This document shows, piece after piece, positions 25,904-34,203 of a DNA stretch of 64,000 nt. Below the pieces are notes generated by a model. That model did no database searches. It saw only the letters and a list, made by a program, of their open reading frames with translations, and was not told the DNA's origin. The stretch is from Thermoanaerobaculia bacterium (GTDB taxonomy: Bacteria; Acidobacteriota; Thermoanaerobaculia; Gp7-AA8). Each line of letters begins with the position of its first letter. Position 1 is the first letter of the stretch. Location of the stretch: NCBI GenBank assembly GCA_017883235.1, contig JADGNY010000003.1, forward strand, positions 62,001 through 126,000. The letters run 5' to 3'. The position numbers and the translations under genes are program-made.

Positions 25904-28078
25904 ATGTCGCGATTGTCACGCACGCATCACGTACCACGATGGCTTATTCGAACGATTGGCGCGATCGCGATCATTGCCTTCGTCGCCGCCGAGGCGTTCT
26001 CGATCTACATCTTCATCCTCAACCGGAGGCTCACGCGCGAGCTCGTGAACCACGCATGGCGCGAGCCGACCATCATCGTCTCCGCCGCGCACCAGCGGCC
26101 GGTGCGCGTGGCGGCGTTGTACGGCGTCGACTGGCGCATCACCCCTCCGGTGGCGCTTCGCTCGCTCCCCGATCACGTATCGCGCGCCTTCCTGGCCGCG
26201 GAAGACGTGCGCTTCCATCATCACATCGGCATCGATCCGATCGGCATGGTGCGCGCACTGTTCACGAACATCCGCGCGGGAGGCATTGCCGCCGGCGGCT
26301 CGACCATCGATCAGCAGATCATCAAGACGCGCTTCCTCTCCCAGGAGCGGACCTGGCGCCGCAAGATCACGGAGATCATCCTGGCAATTCTGCTGGACGC
26401 CCGCATGCCGAAGAACGAGATCTTCGAGGTCTACCTCAACGACGTTTACCTCGGCCACAGCGGCGGGAAGCCGATTCTCGGGGTCGACGAAGCATCCCGG
26501 CTCTACTTCGACAAGCCGCCGTCGGAGCTTCGGGTCGACGAAGCCGCCGTCCTGGCAGGGATGATCCGGGCGCCGAACCGCGACACGCCCGACAAGCACC
26601 CCGACGTCGCCCGCGCGCGGCGCGACGCCATCCTCGCCGTCATGCGCGATCACGGCTGGATCGACGATGCCCAATTCTCAGCGGCAAAGGCACATGACGT
26701 CGAATTCAGCGGCGGCGAGATCCCGCGGACTCCGTATCCGTTCTACCTCCGCGCCCTTCGCGCCGGCATCGTGAAGGAAATCGGGGTCCGTCCCGTGATC
26801 GAAGGCGGACTGACGATCGTCTGCGAAATGGACCCGGACGCGCAACGCAACGCCGAGCGCGTCGCCGCCCGCGCCCCCGCCCAGCTCGAAGCAACCCATT
26901 CGTGGCTCCGCGCGCAGGCCCGAAGCGAGCCGCTGCAGATCGCGCTGCTTTCCGTCGATCCACGCAGCGGCGGGGTCCGTGCGCTCGTTGGCGGCAGCGA
27001 CTACAACGTCTCGCCGTTCGACCGCACTTCGGCGATGCATCGCCAGCCCGGCTCGGCGTTCAAGACCTTCGCCTACCTTGCTGCCATCGCCTCGAAGAAA
27101 GCGACGACCGCGTCGCTGCTGCTCGATGCGCCGATCAGCATCGCCGTCAACGGAAACGAAACATGGGAGCCGCACAACTACGACGACCGCTATCGAGGAC
27201 GGGTGTCTCTGCGCGAGGCCTTCGAGCACTCGCTGAACGTCCCCACCGTACGGCTCTCCGAGGACATCGGCGTGGCCCGCGTCGCCAGCACGGCGGAGAA
27301 ATTCGGGTTCGAAGAGAAATTCGCACGCATCCCGGCGCTGCCGCTCGGTGTGACCGAGGTCTCGATGCGCGAGCTGACGGCGGCGTACACGCCGTTCCCC
27401 AACCTCGGCATCCGCGTCGAGCCGTTCCTCCTGCGCGAGGTGCGTGACCGCGCGGGAAAGAGGTTGTACGCGCATGAGCTCGAGCAGAAACGCGTCGCTG
27501 ATGCCGCCCCCACGTACGTCATCCACACGCTGCTACGCGGCGTCGTGCAGCGCGGCACGGCATCGCGCCTCAAGCGCTACGGCCTCGGCTACGTCGCCGG
27601 CAAGACCGGCACGACGAGCGATTACCGTGATGCATGGTTCGTCGGCTACACCGCCGACATGGTGACAAGCGTCTGGGTCGGCTTCGACCATGGTGCACCA
27701 CTGCGTCTCTCGTCGGGAGAGGCGGCCATCCCGATCTGGGGCGCGTACATGAGCTCCATCCCGCATCTGCGCGGCGAGCCGCGGCCGCCCGCCGGCGTGA
27801 CCTTCCGCGACATCGATCCGGAGAGCGGCATGCTCTGGCAGGACGGCTGCCCCGGTCCCCTCCACGAAGTCTTCCTCGCCGGTACCGCGCCGGCGAACCG
27901 GTGTCCGGCTGGCTTCTTCGGCGGCATCATCCGCAGCGTCTTCTTCAGCCGCGGCAACTTCGACGAGCCGCCCGCCATCACGCTCGAACAGTTCCGCAAG
28001 TGGGCCAACGACGTCGACCGCAGCCGCCGCGAGGTGGAGGGGGCGTGGGGTAGGTTGAAGAAAATCTTCGGGAACTGA
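25904..28078 (+). CDS. Class A penicillin-binding protein (PBP1)
   Basis: 724 residues. An N-terminal membrane anchor (IGAIAIIAFVAAEAFSIYIF, about residues 18-37) is followed by a GT51 glycosyltransferase domain with FLAAEDVRFHHHIGID (catalytic Glu), GGSTIDQQIIKT, RKITEIILAILLD and KNEIFEVYLNDVYLG. The transpeptidase domain then carries the three penicillin-binding motifs: SxxK in QPGSAFKTFAY, SxN in EHSLNVPT, and KTG in GKTGTTSDYRDAWFVGY. It polymerises and cross-links peptidoglycan at the inner membrane. A short Cys-containing tail follows the transpeptidase core. Confidence 0.94.
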   Translation: MSRLSRTHHVPRWLIRTIGAIAIIAFVAAEAFSIYIFILNRRLTRELVNHAWREPTIIVSAAHQRPVRVAALYGVDWRITPPVALRSLPDHVSRAFLAAEDVRFHHHIGIDPIGMVRALFTNIRAGGIAAGGSTIDQQIIKTRFLSQERTWRRKITEIILAILLDARMPKNEIFEVYLNDVYLGHSGGKPILGVDEASRLYFDKPPSELRVDEAAVLAGMIRAPNRDTPDKHPDVARARRDAILAVMRDHGWIDDAQFSAAKAHDVEFSGGEIPRTPYPFYLRALRAGIVKEIGVRPVIEGGLTIVCEMDPDAQRNAERVAARAPAQLEATHSWLRAQARSEPLQIALLSVDPRSGGVRALVGGSDYNVSPFDRTSAMHRQPGSAFKTFAYLAAIASKKATTASLLLDAPISIAVNGNETWEPHNYDDRYRGRVSLREAFEHSLNVPTVRLSEDIGVARVASTAEKFGFEEKFARIPALPLGVTEVSMRELTAAYTPFPNLGIRVEPFLLREVRDRAGKRLYAHELEQKRVADAAPTYVIHTLLRGVVQRGTASRLKRYGLGYVAGKTGTTSDYRDAWFVGYTADMVTSVWVGFDHGAPLRLSSGEAAIPIWGAYMSSIPHLRGEPRPPAGVTFRDIDPESGMLWQDGCPGPLHEVFLAGTAPANRCPAGFFGGIIRSVFFSRGNFDEPPAITLEQFRKWANDVDRSRREVEGAWGRLKKIFGN

Positions 28079-28083
28079 GGTTG

Positions 28084-28210
28084 CGGGTCTCGGGGTTCAT
28101 CCTGCGCGAAAGACGCAGGATCTCCGGTGGCACCGCCCTGATCTTGGCCATCGACCGCGCGGTATGACCGGAGATCCTGCGTCTTCGCGCAGGATGAACC
28201 CCGAGACCCG
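28084..28210. repeat. Near-perfect 44-base inverted repeat, palindromic family copy 2
   Basis: Left arm 28084-28128 and right arm 28167-28210 are reverse complements except for one extra A. The arms begin CGGGTCTCGGGGTTCATCC and contain GCAGGATCTCCGGT, the core shared with the elements at 16322 and 34050. The hairpin lies 5 bases after the PBP stop and could act as its terminator. Confidence 0.9.
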
Positions 28211-28244
28211 TTTGACAAACACCCGCTCCCGGCCTACATTCGCT

Positions 28245-28300
28245 CCCGCTGGATTGATTTGGGGTCGCTTGCAACCAGGGTAAAAAAAGCTAAATAGCCG
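28245..28300 (+). promoter_or_regulatory. SAM-II-like riboswitch upstream of methionine synthesis gene
   Basis: The segment TTGATTT, then GCTTGCAACC, then GTAAAAAAAGCTAAATAG follows the order and spacing of the SAM-II (metA/SAM-alpha) aptamer core. P1 can form between CTGG (28249-28252) and CCAG (28275-28278), and the pseudoknot helix could involve GG at 28261 and CC at 28298. An intrinsic terminator follows 30 bases later, and the next gene is a homocysteine methyltransferase. SAM-II represses methionine synthesis when SAM is plentiful. The match is by eye and a covariance search has not been run. Confidence 0.72.
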
Positions 28301-28328
28301 GCAAGTTCGAATTCGTTCTTCGATTTGG

Positions 28329-28359
28329 CCCCACGTCGATTCCGGCGTGGGGTTTTTTT
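28329..28359 (+). terminator. Intrinsic terminator, probable expression platform of the riboswitch
   Basis: CCCCACG (28329-28335) pairs with CGTGGGG (28346-28352) and is followed by seven T residues. It lies between the SAM-II-like element and the coding region it would control. It is therefore better explained as an attenuator than as the end of the PBP transcript. Confidence 0.85.
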
Positions 28360-28377
28360 GTTTGCGGTTACGGGGTT

Positions 28378-28442
28378 GCGGTCTCGCGGTTGCGAAGTCC
28401 GCCCACCCGCGTAACCGCGCGACTTCGGGACCGCGAGACCGC
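28378..28442. repeat. Palindrome ending one base before the start codon (GCGGTCTCGCGG family)
   Basis: Arms of 22 bases at 28378-28399 and 28421-28442 match at 20 positions (GCGGTCTCGCGGT...GAAGTC). The right arm stops one base before the ATG at 28444, so the ribosome-binding region would be buried in a hairpin. The family recurs at 37987-38168 and 48188-48272. Confidence 0.8.
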
Positions 28443-28443
28443 C

Positions 28444-30315
28444 ATGCAAGACTTCATACAGGCAATCGCAGACGAGCACGTCTATCTCTTCGATGGCGCG
28501 ATGGGGACGATGCTCTATGCCAAGGGTGTCTTCATCAACAAGTGCTACGACGAGCTGAACCTCCGCAATCCGGAGATCGTGCTCGAGGTGCACAAGCAAT
28601 ACGTCCACGCCGGCGCCGAGATCGTCGAGACCAATACCTACGGCGCGAACCGCGTGAAGCTGCGCAGCTTCGGCATCGAAGACGATCTGCGCCATATCAA
28701 CGAGCGCGGGGCGGCATTGGCGCGCGAGGCGGCCGGCAACGGCGTCTACGTCGCCGGCGCCATCGGTCCGCTCGGCATCCGCATCGAACCGTACGGCCCC
28801 ACCGCGCTCGACGAAGCGCGCGAATTCTTCCGCGAGCAGGCCGCCGCGCTTCGCGATGCCGGCGTCGATCTCTTCGTGCTCGAGACGATGTCCAACATCG
28901 CCGAGATCGAACAGGGCATCCTGGCCATCCGCGACATCTGCTCGCTGCCGATCATCGCCCAGATGACCATCGGCAACGACAAGCGGACGATCTACGGCGA
29001 CACGCCGCGGACGATCGCCCAGCGGCTCGACCTCGCCGGCGCCGACGTCATCGGCCTCAATTGCTCGGTCGGTCCCGACGTCATGCTCGACGCCATCGAG
29101 GAGATCACCGCCGTCACCGCGAAGAAGATCTCCGCCCAGCCGAATGCCGGTCTGCCGCGGGAAGTGAACGGGCGGCAGATGTATATGGCCTCACCCGAGT
29201 ACATGGCCAAGTACGCCAAGCGGCTCATCCACAAAGGGGTGAAGTTTCTCGGCGGCTGCTGCGGCACGACGCCCGACCACATCAAGATCATGGCCGACGC
29301 CGTGCGGCCGCTCTCGCCGCGGCGTTCCTTTGTCGTCGTCGAGCGCGATGCAAGCGTCAAGGGAAGCGACGCCAAAGAAGCCGTGCCGATGGCGGCGCGC
29401 TCGAACTGGGGAAAGAAGATCGTCGCCGGCGAGTTCGTGACCACGATCGAGATCACGCCGCCGAAAGGTCCGAATCCCGACAAGATGGTCGAGTCCGTGC
29501 GCTCGATCAAAGCGGCCGGCGTCGATGCCGTCAACGTCCCCGACGGTCCTCGCGCGCAGAACCGGATGGGAGCGATCGCCGTCGCGGTCCTGCTGCAACA
29601 GCGCGTCGGCATCGAGACCGTTCTTCACTATTGCTGCCGCGACCGCAATCTCCTCGGCATGCACTCCGATCTCCTCGGCTGCGCCGCGCTCGGTCTGCGC
29701 AACCTGCTGCTCATCACCGGCGATCCTCCGAAGATGGGGCCGTACCCCGACGCCACCGCGGTGTTCGACATCGACTCGATCGGTCTGACGAACATGGCCA
29801 ACCTGATGAATCACGGCCTCGACCTCGGCGGCAACCCTTTCGGCGAACCGACGAAGTTCACGATCGGCGTCGGCGTCAATCCAGGCCACCTCGACCTCGA
29901 CTACGAGCTCCGCCGCCTCGAATGGAAAGTGAAGGCGGGCGCCGAGTACGCCATCACCCAGCCCGTTTTCGACGTGGCCGTGCTGGAACGGTTCCTCAGC
30001 CAGATCGAACATATGCGCCTGCCCGTCGTGGCCGGCATCTGGCCGTTGCTCTCGTACCGCAACGCCCAGTTCATGAACAACGAGGTGCCCGGCGTCTCCG
30101 TCACCGACGACGTCATGGAACGGATGCGCATCGCCAGCGACAAGAGCAAGGAAGACGGCCTCCGCGAAGGCATCGCCATCGCCCGCGAGACGCTCGAGCG
30201 CGTCCGCGGCCGCGTGGCCGGCGTGCAGGTGTCAGCACCGCTGGGTCGGGTCGATCTGGCGTTGCAGGTGTTCGAGGGGCTGGTCGAGAATCGGGCCATT
30301 CCGCTTTTAACCTAA
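28444..30315 (+). CDS. Bifunctional homocysteine S-methyltransferase / methylenetetrahydrofolate reductase
   Basis: 623 residues. Residues 1 to about 300 are a homocysteine methyltransferase domain: FDGAMGTMLYAKG, GLNCSVGPD and the zinc-binding CCGTTPDHI motif. Residues about 325-615 are an MTHFR TIM barrel (FVTTIEITPPKGPNPDKM, LLLITGDPPK, EYAITQPVFD). The fusion is like the B. subtilis YitJ type and makes methionine from homocysteine and a folate one-carbon unit, without the cobalamin domains of MetH. It lies downstream of a SAM-II-like element and terminator, so SAM feedback is likely. No clear ribosome binding site precedes the ATG because a palindrome abuts it. Confidence 0.93.
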   Translation: MQDFIQAIADEHVYLFDGAMGTMLYAKGVFINKCYDELNLRNPEIVLEVHKQYVHAGAEIVETNTYGANRVKLRSFGIEDDLRHINERGAALAREAAGNGVYVAGAIGPLGIRIEPYGPTALDEAREFFREQAAALRDAGVDLFVLETMSNIAEIEQGILAIRDICSLPIIAQMTIGNDKRTIYGDTPRTIAQRLDLAGADVIGLNCSVGPDVMLDAIEEITAVTAKKISAQPNAGLPREVNGRQMYMASPEYMAKYAKRLIHKGVKFLGGCCGTTPDHIKIMADAVRPLSPRRSFVVVERDASVKGSDAKEAVPMAARSNWGKKIVAGEFVTTIEITPPKGPNPDKMVESVRSIKAAGVDAVNVPDGPRAQNRMGAIAVAVLLQQRVGIETVLHYCCRDRNLLGMHSDLLGCAALGLRNLLLITGDPPKMGPYPDATAVFDIDSIGLTNMANLMNHGLDLGGNPFGEPTKFTIGVGVNPGHLDLDYELRRLEWKVKAGAEYAITQPVFDVAVLERFLSQIEHMRLPVVAGIWPLLSYRNAQFMNNEVPGVSVTDDVMERMRIASDKSKEDGLREGIAIARETLERVRGRVAGVQVSAPLGRVDLALQVFEGLVENRAIPLLT

Positions 30316-30773
30316 TCAGTCCCCTCCGGCCTCACCTGCTGCTGCACCACCTTCTGCAGGGCCCCTTCCGGCGAATCGAAAAGACAGGTGGCCCGAACCT
30401 GGATAGGCGACCGGCCGCTGTAGCTGCTCGGGTCGGCGATCAAGGCTGTCGTCATGTAGTCGACTGACCCCACCGAGTGCGGCGCGATGGTGGTGTTGAA
30501 CTGGCGGTTTTTCGACTCGATGACGATTCCGCCGCCGCCGAGGCTGGACATGTCGATGCGGCGGATCGTGATCGGAACCTCGGCCTGATTGACGATACGG
30601 AACTCGAAGTGCGCCTCCACGCCGGAGGCCACCGTCGGGACGTTCGTCAGATCGGTGCGGTTGAAGATCGTGATCTCCGGTTTCGGGATATGCGCGGCCG
30701 TCTGCGACAACTGGTTGCCGGTTGCGCAGGCGGCAGCGACGAGAAGAGCGGAAAGAGCGATGGCGTTGCGCAT
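30312..30773 (-). CDS. Small lipoprotein of unknown function, paralogue 1
   Basis: 153 residues with a lipoprotein signal (LLVAAAC, Cys16). The mature part is beta-rich, with FEFRIVNQAEVPITIRRIDMSSLGGGG and TIAPHSVGSVDY resembling an Ig-like or LEA-type fold. It has the same length, lipobox and motif order as the next gene upstream (LQLRRVTVQSIGGGSYTL there), so the two arose by duplication. Its 3' end overlaps that of the methyltransferase gene by 4 bases in convergent orientation. Function unknown; outer membrane or periplasmic location inferred. Confidence 0.75.
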   Translation of the reverse strand: MRNAIALSALLVAAACATGNQLSQTAAHIPKPEITIFNRTDLTNVPTVASGVEAHFEFRIVNQAEVPITIRRIDMSSLGGGGIVIESKNRQFNTTIAPHSVGSVDYMTTALIADPSSYSGRSPIQVRATCLFDSPEGALQKVVQQQVRPEGTD

Positions 30774-30779
30774 GGCGTT

Positions 30780-31229
30780 CTAGTTGCCTCCGGCCGGTCC
30801 AATGTTCTGGACGACCACTGTCTGAAACTTCCTCGACCCTGCCTCGAACTCCAGCATTCCCCGCACCGTCACCGGACCGTTCGCGCCCGCCACCGTCTGC
30901 ATGGAGACATACGCCGGCGCCCAGAACGCGACCTGCTTCGTCTCGCCCGGCCCGATGGTCTCGTTGAATCCCTGCGAGTGCGCCGGCAGTGTGTACGAGC
31001 CGCCGCCGATCGACTGCACGGTTACCCGCCGGAGCTGCAGCGGCTCGGTCAGCGTGTTCTTCACTTCGACCGCGTAGTGCGCCGAGACCGGGCCGGTGTC
31101 GTACTGGGTTCCCTCCGCCATGCGCGAAAGCTGGATGAGCGTTACGTCCGGCTCCGGGCCGGACGGGGCGCCGCTGGAGGCGCAGCCGAGAGCGAGAAGA
31201 AGCACGGCCAACATCGAAACAGTACGCAT
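30780..31229 (-). CDS. Small lipoprotein of unknown function, paralogue 2
   Basis: 149 residues from the ATG at 31229, placed after a GGAGGA site; a start 7 codons upstream is rejected. Lipobox LLALGC. The mature protein is beta-rich with VEVKNTLTEPLQLRRVTVQSIGGG and a GPGETKQVAFWAP turn, parallel to the neighbouring lipoprotein 6 bases downstream. The pair is probably one operon. No recognised family. Confidence 0.75.
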   Translation of the reverse strand: MRTVSMLAVLLLALGCASSGAPSGPEPDVTLIQLSRMAEGTQYDTGPVSAHYAVEVKNTLTEPLQLRRVTVQSIGGGSYTLPAHSQGFNETIGPGETKQVAFWAPAYVSMQTVAGANGPVTVRGMLEFEAGSRKFQTVVVQNIGPAGGN

Positions 31230-31306
31230 GATGATGTCCTCCCAAAACACTACGGGGAGCGTTTCCGCCCCCCGTCAGCTTGCCACAGTCAATCGGTGAA
31301 GTTGTT

Positions 31307-32236
31307 TCACTTCACGTAATTCAGCATCTCTTTCGCCGTGGCGGCGTCCTTGCCGTTCGGCTCGAGCTCCAGGTATTTCTGGAGGTTCGTCTTCGCGTCG
31401 GCGTTCTTCTGCGTCCTTACATAGAGCATGCCCAGCTCGTAGTAGGCCGGCGCGAATTTGTCGTTCGTCGCGATCGCGCTCTTCAGCAGCGGCTCGGCCT
31501 CGGCGTCTTTGCCGCTGTTGATGAGGTGGGCGGCCTCGTTGAACATCGAGGCAGCGTCGGCCGGCAGCTTCTTCCGGTACTCCGCAGCCTTCGCCTTGTC
31601 GCCCTTGGCGGTGTAGGCCTCGGTGAGAACACCGAACATGTCCTGGTTGTCGGAGTCGATCTCGAGCGCCTTGTTCGCGCGGTCGATGGCCTTGTCGTAG
31701 TTCTTGTTGCGGAGATACAGCTTGGCGAGCGCCTCATAGCCGGCGGTGAGATCGGGCTTGGCGGTGACCGCCTCCTCGAGCTTGGCGATTGCTTCCGGAA
31801 CCTTTCCGGCGTTGGCGAGCTCCGCGCCCTCGTTGTAAGCAGCCACGGCCGGATTTGCTTTCGCAGCCTCCGGAGTAGCGGCGGCGGCCTGTGTCGCACC
31901 CGAGCCCGGGGCCATCGTCACGTCTTTCGTGTTGATGTCGCCGAGCGTGAGTTTCATCGTCTGCTCGACGTTCGCGTAGCCCGCAGCCTTGTAGGTGAAC
32001 TTGTACGACAGAGTGCCGTCGAGAATGAGGAAACGATAGACGCCGTCCTTGTCGGCTTTGTACTCGTTGTGGACGTTGTGCCCCGTCACGGCATCGACGA
32101 TGATCTGGGCGAACGGAATCGGTTTGTGGGTTGCCGCGTCGGTGATTTTTCCCTGGATACGGGCCTCACCAAGAGCGAACGCGTTACCGGCCACGACCAT
32201 GAGAGCCAGCACGGAAAGCGCGAGAGTCTTACGCAT
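31307..32236 (-). CDS. Secreted TPR protein with carboxypeptidase-regulatory-like domain
   Basis: 309 residues from the ATG at 32236, which has AGGAG six bases upstream; the ATG two codons earlier sits on top of that site. A signal peptide (LALSVLALMVVAGNAFA) is followed by an Ig-like carboxypeptidase regulatory domain (IQGKITDAATHKPIPFAQI, YRFLILDGTLSYKFTYKAAGY), an Ala-rich linker and about four TPR repeats (YEALAKLYLRNKNYDKAIDR, YYELGMLYVRTQKNADAK). Probably a periplasmic or outer-membrane scaffold. Partner unknown. Confidence 0.82.
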   Translation of the reverse strand: MRKTLALSVLALMVVAGNAFALGEARIQGKITDAATHKPIPFAQIIVDAVTGHNVHNEYKADKDGVYRFLILDGTLSYKFTYKAAGYANVEQTMKLTLGDINTKDVTMAPGSGATQAAAATPEAAKANPAVAAYNEGAELANAGKVPEAIAKLEEAVTAKPDLTAGYEALAKLYLRNKNYDKAIDRANKALEIDSDNQDMFGVLTEAYTAKGDKAKAAEYRKKLPADAASMFNEAAHLINSGKDAEAEPLLKSAIATNDKFAPAYYELGMLYVRTQKNADAKTNLQKYLELEPNGKDAATAKEMLNYVK

Positions 32237-32325
32237 CTGCATCTCCTATTGATTGAATGTTCGTCGGAAGTTAACGCCCCCTCAGAAGTACCCATTCCGA
32301 AAGGAGGCCCCTGCGGTATTCCGGA

Positions 32326-33999
32326 TCATCGGGCGTTCCGGTACACCACGTCACCACCGACCACCGTATAGCGCACCTTGGTGGCAAAAAGCTGTGATTG
32401 CGGTGCCTTGTACAGGTCGCCTTCGACGATGGTGAGGTCGGCCAGCTTGCCCGGCTCGATCGCCCCTCGGGACGATTCCTCGAACGCGGCGTAGGCGGCG
32501 TCCGAGGTAAAGCCGCGGATCGCTTCCGCCAGCGTGAGCTTCTGATCGGGGTACCAGCCGCCGGGAGGATTGCCCTGCTGGTCCTGCCGGGTCACGGCGC
32601 TGTAGAGCCCGAAGAACGGGTTGACATCCTCGACCGGAAAATCGGAGCCGAGGGCCAGGCGGGCACCGGAGTTGAGCACCGTCCGCCAGGCGTACGCGCC
32701 CTTGATCCTCTCCGGACCGACTCGGGCCTCGGCCCACGGCATATCCGACGTCGCATGCGTCGGCTGCATCGAGGCGATGATGCCGTGCTTTGCCAGGCGG
32801 GGAAAATCGGACGGTGCGACGATCTGAAAGTGCTCGACGCGGAATCGGTCCGCCGGCGTCGCGCCTGCCTGCTCGTAGGCGTCGATCACGTTGCGCACGC
32901 CGCGGTCGCCGATCGCATGAGTATTCGCCTGATATCCCGCCGCGCGCGCACGTTTCGCCACGGCCAGCATGTGCTCCTCCTTGCTGACGAGGAGGCCGGT
33001 GTTCGACGGATCATCGCTGTAGGGGGCGAGCATCGCCGCGCCGCGGCTGCCGAGGGCACCGTCGGCATACATCTTCACGGAGCGAATCGTCAGATGGCCG
33101 CCATAGCCGATGAGCGGCTTGCGCGTCAGCCACGAATCGAGCAGCGCCGGGTCGTCAGTCAGCATCACGTAAACGCGGATCGGGAACTTGTGCTCGTCGA
33201 TGAGCTGCTGAATGGCCGTGATGGTGGCCTGCTCCGCGCCGGCGTCGTGCATCTCGGTCAGGCCGTTTTCGGCGATCTTCTGCGCCGCGGCCAGCACACG
33301 CGTCTTGCGCAACTCCGCGGACGGCGCCGGCACTTTCGAATCGATCAGATGCTGCGCGCCGTCGATGAAAACGCCGGTCGGGTTGCCTTTGCTGTCGCGC
33401 AGGATCCGGCCACCTTCGGGATCAGGCGTTGCCGCCGTGACCCCCGCCGCGCGCATGGCTGCACTGTTGGCGACTCCGGCATGCCCGTCGACGCGGCGCA
33501 CCCATACAGGATGATCGGCGACGGCAGCGTCGAGCGGCGCCGCCGTCGGAAACTGCTTGTCCGGCCAGCGGTTCTGATCCCAGCCGCGGCCGATGATCCA
33601 CTCCCCCGGCGCGGCGCGCTGAGCGCGCTCGCGGACCTTGTCCACGACTTCCTGGAACGACGCTGCGCCGACGACATTCACAGTATCGAGCGAGAGCCCG
33701 AGCCCGTATAGATGTCCGTGCGCGTCGGTCAGGCCCGGCATCACCGTCGTGCCATGGACGTCGATTACGCGCGCATCAGGATGCGCGGCCTGCATCGCAT
33801 CCGCCGGCCCGACGGCGACGATCAGCCCGTTCGCCGTGACGACGGACCAGTTTGCCTGCGGCGTCTGACTCGGCCCGGCGAGCACCGTGCCGCCGGCGTA
33901 AATGACCTCGGGGACAGAGGTTTCTCGTTTCGTGTTCGGCATCGTGCAGGCGGTGAAAGCGAGGAAGAGTAGTACAGCCGCGCGTCGCTCGATCGTCAT
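32326..33999 (-). CDS. Amidohydrolase lipoprotein (YtcJ / amidohydrolase_3 family)
   Basis: 557 residues. It starts with a lipoprotein signal (LLFLAFTAC) and is then a full amidohydrolase_3 protein, similar to YtcJ and N-substituted formamide deformylase. Metal-site motifs are visible: TDAHGHLYGLG (HxH), LTEMHDAGAE, NTHAIGDRGV, RVEHFQIV and LALGSDFPVED (Asp). Length and motif order are normal. The substrate is unknown; relatives act on amide or imide bonds. Export to the envelope is suggested by the lipobox. A 30-base run of gene-free DNA and then the TPR gene lie downstream. Confidence 0.88.
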   Translation of the reverse strand: MTIERRAAVLLFLAFTACTMPNTKRETSVPEVIYAGGTVLAGPSQTPQANWSVVTANGLIVAVGPADAMQAAHPDARVIDVHGTTVMPGLTDAHGHLYGLGLSLDTVNVVGAASFQEVVDKVRERAQRAAPGEWIIGRGWDQNRWPDKQFPTAAPLDAAVADHPVWVRRVDGHAGVANSAAMRAAGVTAATPDPEGGRILRDSKGNPTGVFIDGAQHLIDSKVPAPSAELRKTRVLAAAQKIAENGLTEMHDAGAEQATITAIQQLIDEHKFPIRVYVMLTDDPALLDSWLTRKPLIGYGGHLTIRSVKMYADGALGSRGAAMLAPYSDDPSNTGLLVSKEEHMLAVAKRARAAGYQANTHAIGDRGVRNVIDAYEQAGATPADRFRVEHFQIVAPSDFPRLAKHGIIASMQPTHATSDMPWAEARVGPERIKGAYAWRTVLNSGARLALGSDFPVEDVNPFFGLYSAVTRQDQQGNPPGGWYPDQKLTLAEAIRGFTSDAAYAAFEESSRGAIEPGKLADLTIVEGDLYKAPQSQLFATKVRYTVVGGDVVYRNAR

Positions 34000-34049
34000 G
34001 AGGTGAATCGTATCGGAATCGCGGGTGCGCGAGCGATGCGGCGCATAAC

Positions 34050-34203
34050 GTTTGTCATCCTGAGGCTGCCGGAGCCGCTGAGCGAGCGTAGCGAGCGAAA
34101 TGCGGCGGACGACGGCGAAGGATCTCCAGTGGCAGCGCCTGTGGCAAGTGCAGCGTAACTTGAGATCCTTCGGCCGCGCTACGCCGGCCTCAGGATGACA
34201 AAC
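34050..34203. repeat. Palindromic element, family copy 3
   Basis: Outer arms GTTTGTCATCCTGAGGC at about 34050 and GCCTCAGGATGACAAAC ending at 34203 are exact complements. An inner pair, GAAGGATCTC and GAGATCCTTC, repeats the pattern. The core GTCATCCTGA...GGATCTCC is shared with the elements at 16322 and 28084. It fills the gap between the amidohydrolase and nadK; its edge touches the nadK stop codon. Confidence 0.85.

Noticed and set aside
28300-28320. tRNA T-loop (GTTCGAATTC)
   Set aside because: No acceptor stem or anticodon arm can be drawn around it; it belongs to the leader between riboswitch and terminator.
28347-30467. 706-residue Arg/His-rich open frame
   Set aside because: It is a frame shadow of the methyltransferase/MTHFR gene, with no domain and extreme composition.
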